From: Bacteroidota bacterium | Lineage (GTDB): Bacteria > Bacteroidota > Rhodothermia > Rhodothermales > JAAAOL01 | Assembly (NCBI GenBank): GCA_009908885.1 | Contig: JAAAOL010000248.1 | Span: forward strand, 1-12,570 | DNA length: 12,570 nucleotides | Reading direction: 5' to 3' | Part shown: in pieces, positions 5,493 through 12,570 of the stretch | Position numbering within the stretch: the first letter of the stretch is position 1 | Layout: each line of letters opens with the position of its first letter | Position numbers and translations under genes: made by a program | The notes under the pieces: generated by a model | Databases searched by the model: none | Told to the model about the DNA's origin: nothing | The model's input: the letters and a program-made list of their open reading frames with translations, nothing else

Positions 5493-8400
5493 TGCGTGGG
5501 TGACTCTACCTGCGAGCCTATCCTGTGCTGGGGCATGATCCAGCCGTAGAGTACGGGGAGGACGAGCAGGGTGGAGGCCAGCGCGGTGAAGAGCCCCCCC
5601 ACGACGACGGCCGCCAGCGGCCGCTGCACCTCAGCGCCGAGGCCCGTGGCGAAGAGCAGCGGCAGGAGTCCCAGGAGCGTCGTCGCACCCGTCATCAGGA
5701 TCGGTCGGAGCCGCAACATGGCGCCTTCCCGCACCGCATCCCACAGCGAAAGGCCTTGCATGCGCAGCTCGTTGATGAAGGAGATCATCACGATGCCGTT
5801 CTGCACGGCGATGCCCAGGAGCGCGATGAAGCCCACCGTGCCGGGCACGCTCATGTAGAGCCCCGCAGCCCACAGCATGACGACCCCGCCCACGAGCGAG
5901 AGCGGGATGTTCAGGAGCACGAGCACGGCCTGCCGCACCGAGCTGAAGGTCATAAAGAGCAGGACGAAGATGAGCGCCAGCGTAATCGGGACGATGAGCG
6001 TGAGCCGGCGCTGGGCGCGCTGCTGGTTCTCGAACTGGCCGCCCCAGTCCACGTAGTAGCCCGCCGGAAAGTCCACCTCGCGGGCGATGGATGCCTGCGC
6101 CGCTGCCACGAAGGAGCCGATGTCGCGCCCCGTCACGTTGGCCTCGACCGTAAACCGCCGCTTGCTTTCCTCACGGCTGACCTGGGCGGGCCCCTGCTCG
6201 ATCTCCACGTCGGCCACGTCGCCCAGACGGACGATCTGCCCTGTGGGGGTGGCAAGGCGAAGGTTGCGGATAGCCTGCGGGGTGTCGCGGTAAGGCTTCT
6301 GGTAGCGCGCCACGACGGCAAAGCGGCGATCGCCCTCCAGCACCTCCGTGGCCTCAGCACCACCGACGGCCGTCTGGATGGCCTGCTGGATGGCGCCTAC
6401 CGACAGTCCGTAGCGGGCTGCCGCACCGCGTCGGATGCGGATCTGGAGGTAGCCGAGGCCCGTCGTCTGCTCGGCCTTGACGTCGGTAGCACCGTCGACA
6501 GAGCGCACGACGCTAGCGACCTCGTCGCCCAGGCGGGCGAGCACGTCCATGTCCGGCCCGTAGATTTTGGCCGCGACCTGGCTCTTGACCCCGCTAATGA
6601 GTTCGTCCACGCGCAGGGCGATCGGCTGGCTGAAGCTCAGGCTGATGCCGGGAATCTGTTCGAGGCGCTCGCGCAAGGCATTCACGAGCGCCTCCTTCGA
6701 GTCGTACCGCCACGTGTCCCGCGGAGCCAGCGAGACGATCACATCGGAGATTTCCGGCCCCATCGGGTCGGTCGCCACTTCCGGGCGGCCGGTCTTGGAG
6801 ACGACCTCCGTCACCTCGGGGAAGGCGATGAGCGTCCGCTCGACCTCGCCGGTGATGCGCAGGCTCGCGTCGATCGACACCGAGGGCTGCCGGAAGACCT
6901 GCACGGCGATAGATCCTTCCTCCAGCCGGGGGACGAACTCCGTGCCCAGCAGCTGAAAGAGGGCGAGGCCGCCGACGACCGCTGCGCCTGCCAGGCCGAT
7001 CGTCAGGGACCGTCGGCGCAGGGCGCTGTCCAGGAGCGGCGCATACACCCGCCGCGTGAGACGCACCAGCCTGTTGGACCCCGCCGAGGCAGCGTCGTCC
7101 GGGGGCTCGTCGCCCGTGGCACCCGGACGCCGCGGCCGCTTCAGCAGGTAGGTGCAGAGGGCCGGGGCCATCGTGAGGGCCAGGAAGAGGGCCGCGACGA
7201 GAGCGAAGCTGATGGTAAAGGCCAGGGGCCTGAACATGCGCCCTTCGAGGTCCTGCAGCGTGAAGAGCGGCAGGAAGACCGCGATGACGACGCCGACCGC
7301 GAAGGCGATGGGCCGTCCCACCTCCTGGCCGGCCTGCAAGACGATGCCGCCGATCGGCTCGTCCGGGTATTCCTGGCGGAGCCGGTACGCGTTTTCCACC
7401 ATGACGATGGCGCCGTCGACGAGCATGCCCAGGCCGATGGCCAGGCCGCCGAGCGACATCAGGTTGGCGCTGAAGCCGAACTGGTCCATCAGGATGAACG
7501 TGATGAGCGCCGTCATGGGCAGTACGAGGCTCACGATGAGCGCCGAGCGCCGGTCGCCCAGGAAGGCGATGAGGACGATGATGACCAAAAGGGCCCCGAT
7601 GAGCAGGCTCGTGGTCACCGTGCCGACGGCAGCTCGCGTCAGCTCGGTCCGGTCGTAAAAGACATCCACCTCCACACCTTCGGGCAGGGCCGTCCGCAGC
7701 GTCTCCAGCTTCGTCTCTACCCCAGCGACGACCTGGTCGGCGTTGGCCCCTTTGAGCATGAGGACGACGCCCACGACCGTCTCGCCCTCGCCGTTGGCGG
7801 TGGCGCCGCCGAAGCGGACCGCTGGCTGCCGCTCGACGCGGGCTACGTCGCCCACGAGGACGGGCGTCCCGGCCCGGCTCGTGATGACGCTCCGCTCCAG
7901 ATCGCCCACAACATCCGCATCCGCCCCCAGCAGGCCCAGCCCGCGTACGAGGAACTGCTCATCGCGGCGCTCGATGTACTGGCCGCCGACGTTCTGATTG
8001 CTCTCGGCCAGCGCCCGATATACCTCTTCCAGCGTGACATCGTAGTTGACGAGCGCGTTCGGGTCGATGAGCACCTGGTACTGCTTGACGTAGCCGCCCA
8101 GCGAGTTGACTTCGATCACGCCGGGCACCGTGCGTAGCTCTGGGACGAGAAGCCAGTCCTGCAGCTCGCGCAGCTCCATGTTCGTGTACGAATGCGCATC
8201 GCCCGGCACGTCGCGCAGGGTGTACTGGTAGATCTCACTCAGGCCCGTCGTGAGCGGCCCCAGGTTCGGTTCGACCCCCGCGGGCAGGTTCTCGCGCACC
8301 TCGCTCAGCCGCTCGAAGACGAGCTGGCGCGCGAAGTAGATGTCGACGTCGTCCTCGAAGACGATGGTGACGACGCTGAGGCCGAACTGGCTGAGGGAAC

Positions 8401-8647
8401 GGTTCTCGACGACGTCCGGCAGGCTCGCCATGGCCACCTCCACCGGGTACGTCACCAGTTTCTCGACCTCGACGGGCGACATGCCCGGCACCTTGGTCAT
8501 GACCTGGACCTGGTTGTTGGTCACGTCGGGGAAGGCGTCGATGGGCACCTGGCGCAGGCTGTATGCGCCCCAGCCCGCCAGGGCGACCATGAGCAGCACG
8601 ACGAGCAACCGCTGCTCCACGGCGAAGGTGATGAGTCGGTGTATCAT
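5480..8647 (-). CDS. czcA: Heavy-metal efflux RND permease, CzcA/CusA family
   Basis: At 1055 residues this is a full-length inner-membrane proton/metal antiporter. TM1 lies near residues 10-30, followed by the first periplasmic porter loop. A TM cluster from about 340 to 480 includes VDGAIVMVEN (410-419), where Asp411 and Glu418 are the expected proton-relay residues of TM4. A second loop holds SKTGRPEVATDPMGPEISDV and IALRVDELISGVK, and the last TM cluster lies near 870-1035. The three methionines that bind Cu/Ag in CusA are replaced: the position of CusA Met672 (IDMLSTG) is Glu682 here, the Met623 position appears to be Ile, and the Met573 strand has no Met. This favours Zn, Cd, Co or Ni. 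The first Asp of the CzcA TM4 motif is Gly, as in CusA-like pumps. It follows czcB by 64 bases as the last operon gene. Confidence 0.93.
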   Translation of the reverse strand: MIHRLITFAVEQRLLVVLLMVALAGWGAYSLRQVPIDAFPDVTNNQVQVMTKVPGMSPVEVEKLVTYPVEVAMASLPDVVENRSLSQFGLSVVTIVFEDDVDIYFARQLVFERLSEVRENLPAGVEPNLGPLTTGLSEIYQYTLRDVPGDAHSYTNMELRELQDWLLVPELRTVPGVIEVNSLGGYVKQYQVLIDPNALVNYDVTLEEVYRALAESNQNVGGQYIERRDEQFLVRGLGLLGADADVVGDLERSVITSRAGTPVLVGDVARVERQPAVRFGGATANGEGETVVGVVLMLKGANADQVVAGVETKLETLRTALPEGVEVDVFYDRTELTRAAVGTVTTSLLIGALLVIIVLIAFLGDRRSALIVSLVLPMTALITFILMDQFGFSANLMSLGGLAIGLGMLVDGAIVMVENAYRLRQEYPDEPIGGIVLQAGQEVGRPIAFAVGVVIAVFLPLFTLQDLEGRMFRPLAFTISFALVAALFLALTMAPALCTYLLKRPRRPGATGDEPPDDAASAGSNRLVRLTRRVYAPLLDSALRRRSLTIGLAGAAVVGGLALFQLLGTEFVPRLEEGSIAVQVFRQPSVSIDASLRITGEVERTLIAFPEVTEVVSKTGRPEVATDPMGPEISDVIVSLAPRDTWRYDSKEALVNALRERLEQIPGISLSFSQPIALRVDELISGVKSQVAAKIYGPDMDVLARLGDEVASVVRSVDGATDVKAEQTTGLGYLQIRIRRGAAARYGLSVGAIQQAIQTAVGGAEATEVLEGDRRFAVVARYQKPYRDTPQAIRNLRLATPTGQIVRLGDVADVEIEQGPAQVSREESKRRFTVEANVTGRDIGSFVAAAQASIAREVDFPAGYYVDWGGQFENQQRAQRRLTLIVPITLALIFVLLFMTFSSVRQAVLVLLNIPLSLVGGVVMLWAAGLYMSVPGTVGFIALLGIAVQNGIVMISFINELRMQGLSLWDAVREGAMLRLRPILMTGATTLLGLLPLLFATGLGAEVQRPLAAVVVGGLFTALASTLLVLPVLYGWIMPQHRIGSQVESPTHRPT

Positions 8648-8711
8648 GAGATCGAGACGATCCGAAGGAGAAAGAGAGGGCTGCAGGTGAAAGGAGGCGT
8701 CGCGGGCGGCG

Positions 8712-9950
8712 TCAGTGAGCGTGTCCGGCCTCCACGCCGCTCATGGCGCTGTGGATCTGGAAGGCGCCCGTCGTCACCACCCGCGTGCCGACCGGCAGCT
8801 CGGGCACGGCGACGTAGCCCGCCGCGTCGGCGGGCGCGCCGACGTTCACCCGGCGGAAGGTGGAGTCGTTCTCGGCCACGATGACGTAGGAGCGCGCGCC
8901 GTCGGTCATGACGGCATCCACCGGCAGCGCGGGCTGCACCTCGCTGGCCGTCACGACGTCGACCGTGGCGTACATCCCGGGCTTGAGCACTTCGCCCTCG
9001 TTGGGCAGTTGGATGCGCACCGTCGCGACGCGCCGCTCCTGGTCCACGTGGGGAAGGATCTGCCGGACGGTGCCCCCGTATGCGCGATCCGCGCTCGCGG
9101 CCGCACGGACCTGGACGCCCAGGCCTTCGTGCAGCTGCGGCAGGTCCCGCTCGTAGACGTCGGCCTCGACCCAGATGGGCGCCAGGTCAGCCAGATGGAA
9201 GAGCACCTGGCCCGGTGCCACGGGGCCGCCCTGCGTGGCCGTGCGTTCGAGGATGAGGCCGTTCGTCGGGGCGCGGAGGTACACGCCCGGGGCCTCGCGC
9301 GCGCCGGTGGCGAGGTCTTCCACTTCCTCCGGGGCGAGGCCGATGGCGCGGAGGTGCTGGCGGGCGGCGTCGTAGGCCGTCTGCGCTTCGATGAGGTTCT
9401 TTTCGATCCCCACGCCGCGCTCGGCGAGGCGCTGCTGCCGCTCCAGGTCGGCACGCGTGTGGCGCAGCTCGGCGATCAGGTCGCCCAGCTCCGGGCCAGT
9501 CACGAGCGCCAGCGGTTGTCCCTGCTGGACCCGGTCGCCTTCGTTGGCGAGCACCTCCTCGATGCGGCCTGCCAGCAGGGACGTCACCATCGCTTCCTGG
9601 TCGGGGACCGGCACCACGCGCCCCGGAAACACCTGCGCGGCGCCGACAGGCCGTTCTTGCACCTCGATGGTTTCGAGGTCCAGCGACGCGAGCGAGGCCG
9701 ACGCGAGGGTGATCTCGCTCCGCTCCGCTCCGTGTTCGTCATGCCCGTGCTCGTCCGAATCGTGCGCATCGGCTGCGGCGTGCTCGTCGGGGCCGTGCGC
9801 GTCCGGTGCGTCGGTGCCCGAGCCGCAGCCCGTGAGCAGCAAGCCGAGCACGAGCAGGCCCGCGAAGACACGTGCGGCAGAGAGTGGGGAAATCTGGATA
9901 GGGAGGATCATTGTCGTAGGTCTCGTGGCATCAAACCGTCGTATCGTCAT
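8712..9950 (-). CDS. czcB: RND efflux periplasmic adaptor (CzcB-like lipoprotein)
   Basis: This 412-residue membrane-fusion protein joins the RND pump to the outer-membrane channel. A hydrophobic stretch ending LLLTGC puts a lipobox Cys at 42, so it is probably anchored by lipid. A linker at about 43-79 is packed with His, Asp and Glu (repeated DEH and HGHDEHG). Next come the barrel strand VFPGRVVPVPDQEA, the lipoyl half IEEVLANEGDRVQQGQPL (about 135-152), a helical hairpin (about 160-215), the second lipoyl half YLRAPTNGLILERTATQG, and the beta-barrel and membrane-proximal domains ending in VEAGHAH. An internal ATG at 9911 (Met14) would give a more usual 28-residue signal peptide and may be the true start. 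It lies 15 bases after czcC. Confidence 0.9.
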   Translation of the reverse strand: MTIRRFDATRPTTMILPIQISPLSAARVFAGLLVLGLLLTGCGSGTDAPDAHGPDEHAAADAHDSDEHGHDEHGAERSEITLASASLASLDLETIEVQERPVGAAQVFPGRVVPVPDQEAMVTSLLAGRIEEVLANEGDRVQQGQPLALVTGPELGDLIAELRHTRADLERQQRLAERGVGIEKNLIEAQTAYDAARQHLRAIGLAPEEVEDLATGAREAPGVYLRAPTNGLILERTATQGGPVAPGQVLFHLADLAPIWVEADVYERDLPQLHEGLGVQVRAAASADRAYGGTVRQILPHVDQERRVATVRIQLPNEGEVLKPGMYATVDVVTASEVQPALPVDAVMTDGARSYVIVAENDSTFRRVNVGAPADAAGYVAVPELPVGTRVVTTGAFQIHSAMSGVEAGHAH

Positions 9951-9965
9951 GGGGACAGCGCCTCG

Positions 9966-11285
9966 CTAATCGAATGGGGAGGGATCCTGGGGGCCGACGC
10001 CGAGGGCGCGTTCCAGCGCGAACCGGCTGTAGGTGTACTCCGCGAGCAGCTCGATCCGGAGCAAGCGGGCCGTCTTCGTCGCCTCCACCGCATCGAGGAG
10101 GCCGACGAGGTCGATCTCGCCTTCCTCGTAGACGAAGAGCGCGTCGTCCAGCAGCCCCTCGGAGCCCGCCAGGATGTCCTGGGCGACGCGGTCGAGACGG
10201 GTCTGGTAGCTTACCAGGCGCTCGTAGGCGTCGTGCACGTCCAGCTCGACGCGCCGCCGGGCCTGTTCGGCCTCGTAGCGGGCCGCGACGGTGGCGGCGC
10301 GTGCCGCGCGGACCTGCGGCTGCCGCTGGTGGAAGACGGGGAGCCCCACCTGGAGGACCACCGTGAAGCCCGGTGCGACGAATCCGGGTTGCCTCTCGTC
10401 CCGGTAGCCGGCCGTGACGGCCAGGTCCGGCAGGCGGGCGTAGCGCTCGGCGCGCAGCACCTGCTCACGGGCGCGGGTCTCGGCCGCTGCCGCCGCCAGC
10501 AGCCCGCGCCGCGCCAGCGCCTGCTCGACGAGGGCGTCGTAGTCGAGCGCGAGGGGCTCGTACGCGAGCGAGTCGGTCAGGACGAGCAGGACTTCTTCGG
10601 CCTCGTGGTGCCCGGCGTGCGAGCGCGGCGACAGGAAGTAGGCGAGTTCGATGAGCGCGTCCCGGTGGTCCTTCTTCGCTGCCTCCAGCTCGTCCTCGTA
10701 GGTGGCCAGCGCTACGCGCAGGCGAGCCTGCTCGAAGGGGCTGATGTCGCCTTCCTGAAAGCGGATCTCGCCGATCTCGACGGCGCGGCGCATGGCTGCC
10801 GTTACGGTCCCCAGCACATCAAGCTGTCGTCCTGCGACGAGACCGGTGGCATACCGTGTGCGCAGTTCGGCGTAGAGGGCGGCCGCCTCTTCTTCATAAC
10901 GCGCATACGCCGCTGCTGCTCGCTTCTTCGCGGCGCTCCTCCGGTTCCCGTGTTCACCGGGATAGCGTAGCGGCTGCTCTAGCGCCAGCGTGTTCTCGCT
11001 GCCGATGCCGCCACCCGGTGGGCTCGTCTGGTTGCGCTGAAACACCAGCGACGGGTTGGGCCAGAGGGCGGGAATGCGGGCTTCGTGCTCCTCTTGCTCG
11101 GCACGTGCACGCGCCCCCAGCAGATCGGGGTTGTTCTCCAGAAAGATGCGCTGCGCGGCGTCGAAGGAAAGCTGGCGGGGCAAATCGAAGGTCTGAGCGC
11201 GTGCCGGAAGGGCTAAGAGACTGGCAAGCAGCGGCACTAGCAGGAGGATGTTCCTCCTCGGGTGGAAGTACAGAACGTGAGCCAT
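9966..11285 (-). CDS. czcC: TolC-family outer-membrane channel (CzcC-like)
   Basis: From ATG at 11285 the protein has 439 residues, the usual CzcC length. The frame extends up to 70 residues further upstream (to 11495), but that extension is Arg/Pro-rich without protein character, whereas Met at 11285 begins a clear signal peptide: MAHVLYFHPRRN, then LLLVPLLASLLALPARAQ. The mature part shows two OEP repeats. The first starts LSFDAAQRIFLENNPDLLGA; NPSLVFQRNQ and LEQPLRYPGEHGNR are typical of metal-efflux TolC homologues. The second repeat runs from about residue 250 (LDYDALVEQALARRG), with PDLAVTAGYRDERQPGFVAP and LPVFHQRQPQ. Long Ala/Arg/Glu helices form the periplasmic tunnel. It exports metal passed on by CzcA and CzcB. 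It is the first structural gene after the 258-bp leader. Confidence 0.9.
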   Translation of the reverse strand: MAHVLYFHPRRNILLLVPLLASLLALPARAQTFDLPRQLSFDAAQRIFLENNPDLLGARARAEQEEHEARIPALWPNPSLVFQRNQTSPPGGGIGSENTLALEQPLRYPGEHGNRRSAAKKRAAAAYARYEEEAAALYAELRTRYATGLVAGRQLDVLGTVTAAMRRAVEIGEIRFQEGDISPFEQARLRVALATYEDELEAAKKDHRDALIELAYFLSPRSHAGHHEAEEVLLVLTDSLAYEPLALDYDALVEQALARRGLLAAAAAETRAREQVLRAERYARLPDLAVTAGYRDERQPGFVAPGFTVVLQVGLPVFHQRQPQVRAARAATVAARYEAEQARRRVELDVHDAYERLVSYQTRLDRVAQDILAGSEGLLDDALFVYEEGEIDLVGLLDAVEATKTARLLRIELLAEYTYSRFALERALGVGPQDPSPFD

Positions 11286-11543
11286 GAAGCCGAGAACAGG
11301 CTGGAATGATCGATCCGGGAAACGACGGGGGCTGCGCAAGAGGGGAGAGCGTACCAATCCATTGCACGGGGCCCCTGGAGGGGTACAGAGAAGCGGAAGG
11401 GGCGCTATCGCCGTGCGGGTGCTTTGCGGCGACGAATGACTACGCCCCCAAGCAGATAGCCCGTACGGACGGTTTTGCTTCTGGTGGAACCGCACGGGCC
11501 GAGCCCGGCAAGAGCGGCCTCGGCCCTGCTCATGCGCCCAGGA
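11286..11543 (-). promoter_or_regulatory. Leader between the arsR pair and czcC, with competing hairpins
   Basis: On the minus strand, 18 bases after the small gene's stop, a perfect 8-bp stem GGGCCGAG/CTCGGCCC (11526-11496, 15-base loop) forms. A second inverted repeat GCCCGT/ACGGGC (11459-11464 and 11494-11499), with an inner stem CGGTT/AACCG, shares bases 11496-11499 with it, so both cannot form completely. Neither has a U-tract. I find no TTG-17-TAnnTTTG promoter in this leader, so czcCBA may depend on read-through from the arsR promoter, modulated here. Confidence 0.4.
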
Positions 11544-11909
11544 TCAGACGAGAGGAACGTGCCCGGGCGGCGAGAGAAAGGGGGTGGGCGGCGAGGTCTG
11601 TACTTCAGGCACTACCGAGATGGGAATGATAGCTGCCTGGAGGGATGGACCTGCGCTGGTAGAGACGAAGACCAGGTGACACAGACATTCCGGATGCTCT
11701 TCCGAGCGCTGATGCGGGCCGTCGTCGTGGCCAGGTGCGAGATAGTCGGTGCTCGTTCCCCTTTCGCTGAGCAGCAATACGTCCGTCGGCGCCTCAGGGA
11801 GATCAGACTCATGGACCTCGCAGCAGAGGCCCATGTCGAGCGACTGCGCGACCACGATGACGAGCACCAGGGTGGCGACGAAGGCGGTATAGCGGCGCAG
11901 CCTATTCAT
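11544..11909 (-). CDS. Small secreted or membrane-anchored Cys/His-rich protein
   Basis: From ATG at 11909 it has 121 residues. The frame extends upstream to 12095, but that part is the antisense-like Arg/Pro-rich shadow of arsR; ATG 11909 overlaps the arsR TGA (ATGA), so the genes are translationally coupled. Residues 8-25 form one hydrophobic segment, a signal peptide or anchor. The remainder carries Cys29-Cys30, His33, His61, His66, His72 and a compact EHPECLCHLVF motif (Cys75, Cys77, His78), ending Pro-rich. This looks like a periplasmic metal-binding or metal-sensing protein, but I do not recognise a family. Small proteins of this type next to czc-like operons suggest metal buffering or delivery to the pump; that is inference. 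Confidence 0.65.
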   Translation of the reverse strand: MNRLRRYTAFVATLVLVIVVAQSLDMGLCCEVHESDLPEAPTDVLLLSERGTSTDYLAPGHDDGPHQRSEEHPECLCHLVFVSTSAGPSLQAAIIPISVVPEVQTSPPTPFLSPPGHVPLV

Positions 11910-12304
11910 AGCGCACGCACCTCGCGCGCCTGAGCACAGATGCTCTCGACGAACCGGCGGACGTGCGGCCCGGCGAGGTCGTGATAGACGATACGGCCCT
12001 CTCTTCGGCTGACGACGAGCTGCAGGTCCTTGAGGAGCCGGAGCTGGTGACTCACGGCCGAGTCGCTCACGCCCAGGACCAGGGCGAGGTCGCACGTGCA
12101 GAGTGGGCCTTCCAGGAGCGCCGAGACGAGGCGGAGCCGGGTGAGGTCGCCGAGGGCGCTGAGGAGCGACGCGCAGTCCTGCAGCTCAGGGTGATGGGCG
12201 GCCACGCGGGCTCGTGCCGTGGCATCAGGGTCGTTGCACCGCGTCTCGCACGCGACGTCCTCGGTGATACGTCCTGTCTCCGTATCGGAAGATGAAGCCA
12301 GCAT
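11906..12304 (-). CDS. ArsR/SmtB-family metal-sensing repressor (CadC-like)
   Basis: From ATG at 12304 the protein has 132 residues. The helix-turn-helix is clear: LSALGDLTRLRLVSALLEG, then PLCTCDLALVLGVSDSAVSH (about 67-86), then HQLRLLKDLQLV and the wing SRREGRIVYHDL. Cys69 and Cys71 match the ELCVCD motif of CadC. Cys19 and Cys23 in CETRC match the N-terminal CxxxC of CadC, giving the full Cys4 (alpha-3N) site for Cd, Pb or Zn. The alternative alpha-5 site is incomplete: only His114 remains where SmtB has Asp and His residues. Metal binding should release DNA and induce the export operon. A longer frame from TTG at 12367 exists, but it would read through the promoter and operator, so ATG 12304 is preferred. 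Confidence 0.9.
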   Translation of the reverse strand: MLASSSDTETGRITEDVACETRCNDPDATARARVAAHHPELQDCASLLSALGDLTRLRLVSALLEGPLCTCDLALVLGVSDSAVSHQLRLLKDLQLVVSRREGRIVYHDLAGPHVRRFVESICAQAREVRAL

Positions 12305-12314
12305 GGGCACGGTG

Positions 12315-12367
12315 ATGTTTGAGCAGTCGTTCAAATGTATGATACAGCAATCCACCCAGTGTCGCAA
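12315..12367 (-). promoter_or_regulatory. Promoter and ArsR-type operator of the metal-export operon
   Basis: On the minus strand TTGCGA (12367-12362), 17 bases, TATCAT (12344-12339) form a promoter. Directly downstream is an inverted repeat TTTGAAC-GACT-GCTCAAA (12335-12318; 6 of 7 pairs), overlapping the transcription start. Its half-site with TTTGAAC and TCAAA resembles the 12-2-12 operators (TGAAC...TTCA) of SmtB/CadC repressors. TACATTTG (12339-12332) also fits the TAnnTTTG element. A repressor bound here would block its own operon. Confidence 0.65.
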
Positions 12368-12570
12368 TGGAGGTTCCCAAGTTTACGCAAGCTGCACGGC
12401 GGGGAACACCCTGCCGACGGGGCAGCATCCCATGACGACCGGCTCCACCGGCATGGGTCAGGCATTACTAAGTGGAGACGGATAAGAACGTTTGCGCAGC
12501 GTCCGTCACGGTGTCGCTTGCGTCCTCTCCTTCCACGAAGGGTACGTGTTAAGCGGGCCCGCACGGTTGT
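12368..12570. other. Right-end intergenic region with one hairpin
   Basis: No supported gene. CCCATG (12429-12434) with CATGGG (12452-12457), and inner CCGG/CCGG, make a bulged hairpin. A short minus-strand frame beginning MPVEPVVMGCCPVGR runs under it for 23 codons but has no context. The sequence reaches the window edge without a start or end of a gene. Confidence 0.35.

Noticed and set aside
5525..8137. Long plus-strand frame of 870 residues antisense to czcA
   Set aside because: It is rich in Asp, Arg, Glu and His in the pattern produced by reading a GC-rich gene backwards, shows no domain, and lies entirely inside a clear RND pump gene.
8715..10970. Long plus-strand frame of 751 residues antisense to czcB and czcC
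   Set aside because: Same antisense shadow effect; it spans two real genes and their gap and has no recognisable motif.
11286..11495. N-terminal extension of czcC by 70 residues
   Set aside because: The extension lacks protein character and would place the signal peptide in the middle of the chain.
12331..12564. Minus-strand frame of 77 residues at the right edge
   Set aside because: It overlaps the arsR promoter and operator, has an Arg/Cys-rich random composition and no plausible start signal.

Overview
The window looks like chromosomal or island DNA from a GC-rich member of the Bacteroidota/Rhodothermota side of the bacterial tree (inference, moderate confidence). Three candidate promoters follow one pattern, TTGxxx, 16-17 bases, then TA followed by a T-rich tail (two read TATCTTTG and TATGTTTT, close to the Bacteroidota -7 consensus TAnnTTTG). 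The start codons I inspected lack a clear Shine-Dalgarno sequence. All recognisable protein genes except one broken gene lie on the minus strand.

Left part (1-4125, minus strand): a class 1 CRISPR-Cas cassette that runs off the left edge. In transcription order it holds a WYL-domain regulator, cas6, a degenerate relic of a Y1/RAYT transposase, a Cas5-like gene and a large unrecognised gene that starts inside the stop codon of the Cas5-like gene. A promoter with an overlapping near-perfect palindrome sits upstream of the WYL gene. No repeat-spacer array, cas3, cas1 or cas2 is visible here.

Middle (4126-5490): a mostly non-coding junction. It contains a rho-independent terminator, a tiny possible ORF, three consecutive hairpins, a tRNA-Lys(UUU) gene cut off in its T loop although its promoter is intact, and a plus-strand VOC-family gene broken by one extra G, with a perfect 10-bp inverted repeat over its start codon. 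This looks like an old integration or rearrangement boundary between the CRISPR cassette and the metal-resistance genes.

Right part (5480-12367, minus strand): a heavy-metal export operon. A CadC-like ArsR repressor with a recognisable promoter and operator is translationally coupled to a small secreted Cys/His protein. After a 258-bp leader with strong, partly competing hairpins come the outer-membrane channel (czcC-like), the periplasmic adaptor (czcB-like lipoprotein with a His/Asp/Glu-rich N-terminus) and the RND pump (czcA-like). Together these would sense a thiophilic or divalent metal and pump it across both membranes. The pump lacks the methionine triad of CusA, which favours Zn/Cd/Co/Ni over Cu/Ag. 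The last 200 bases hold no gene that I can support.
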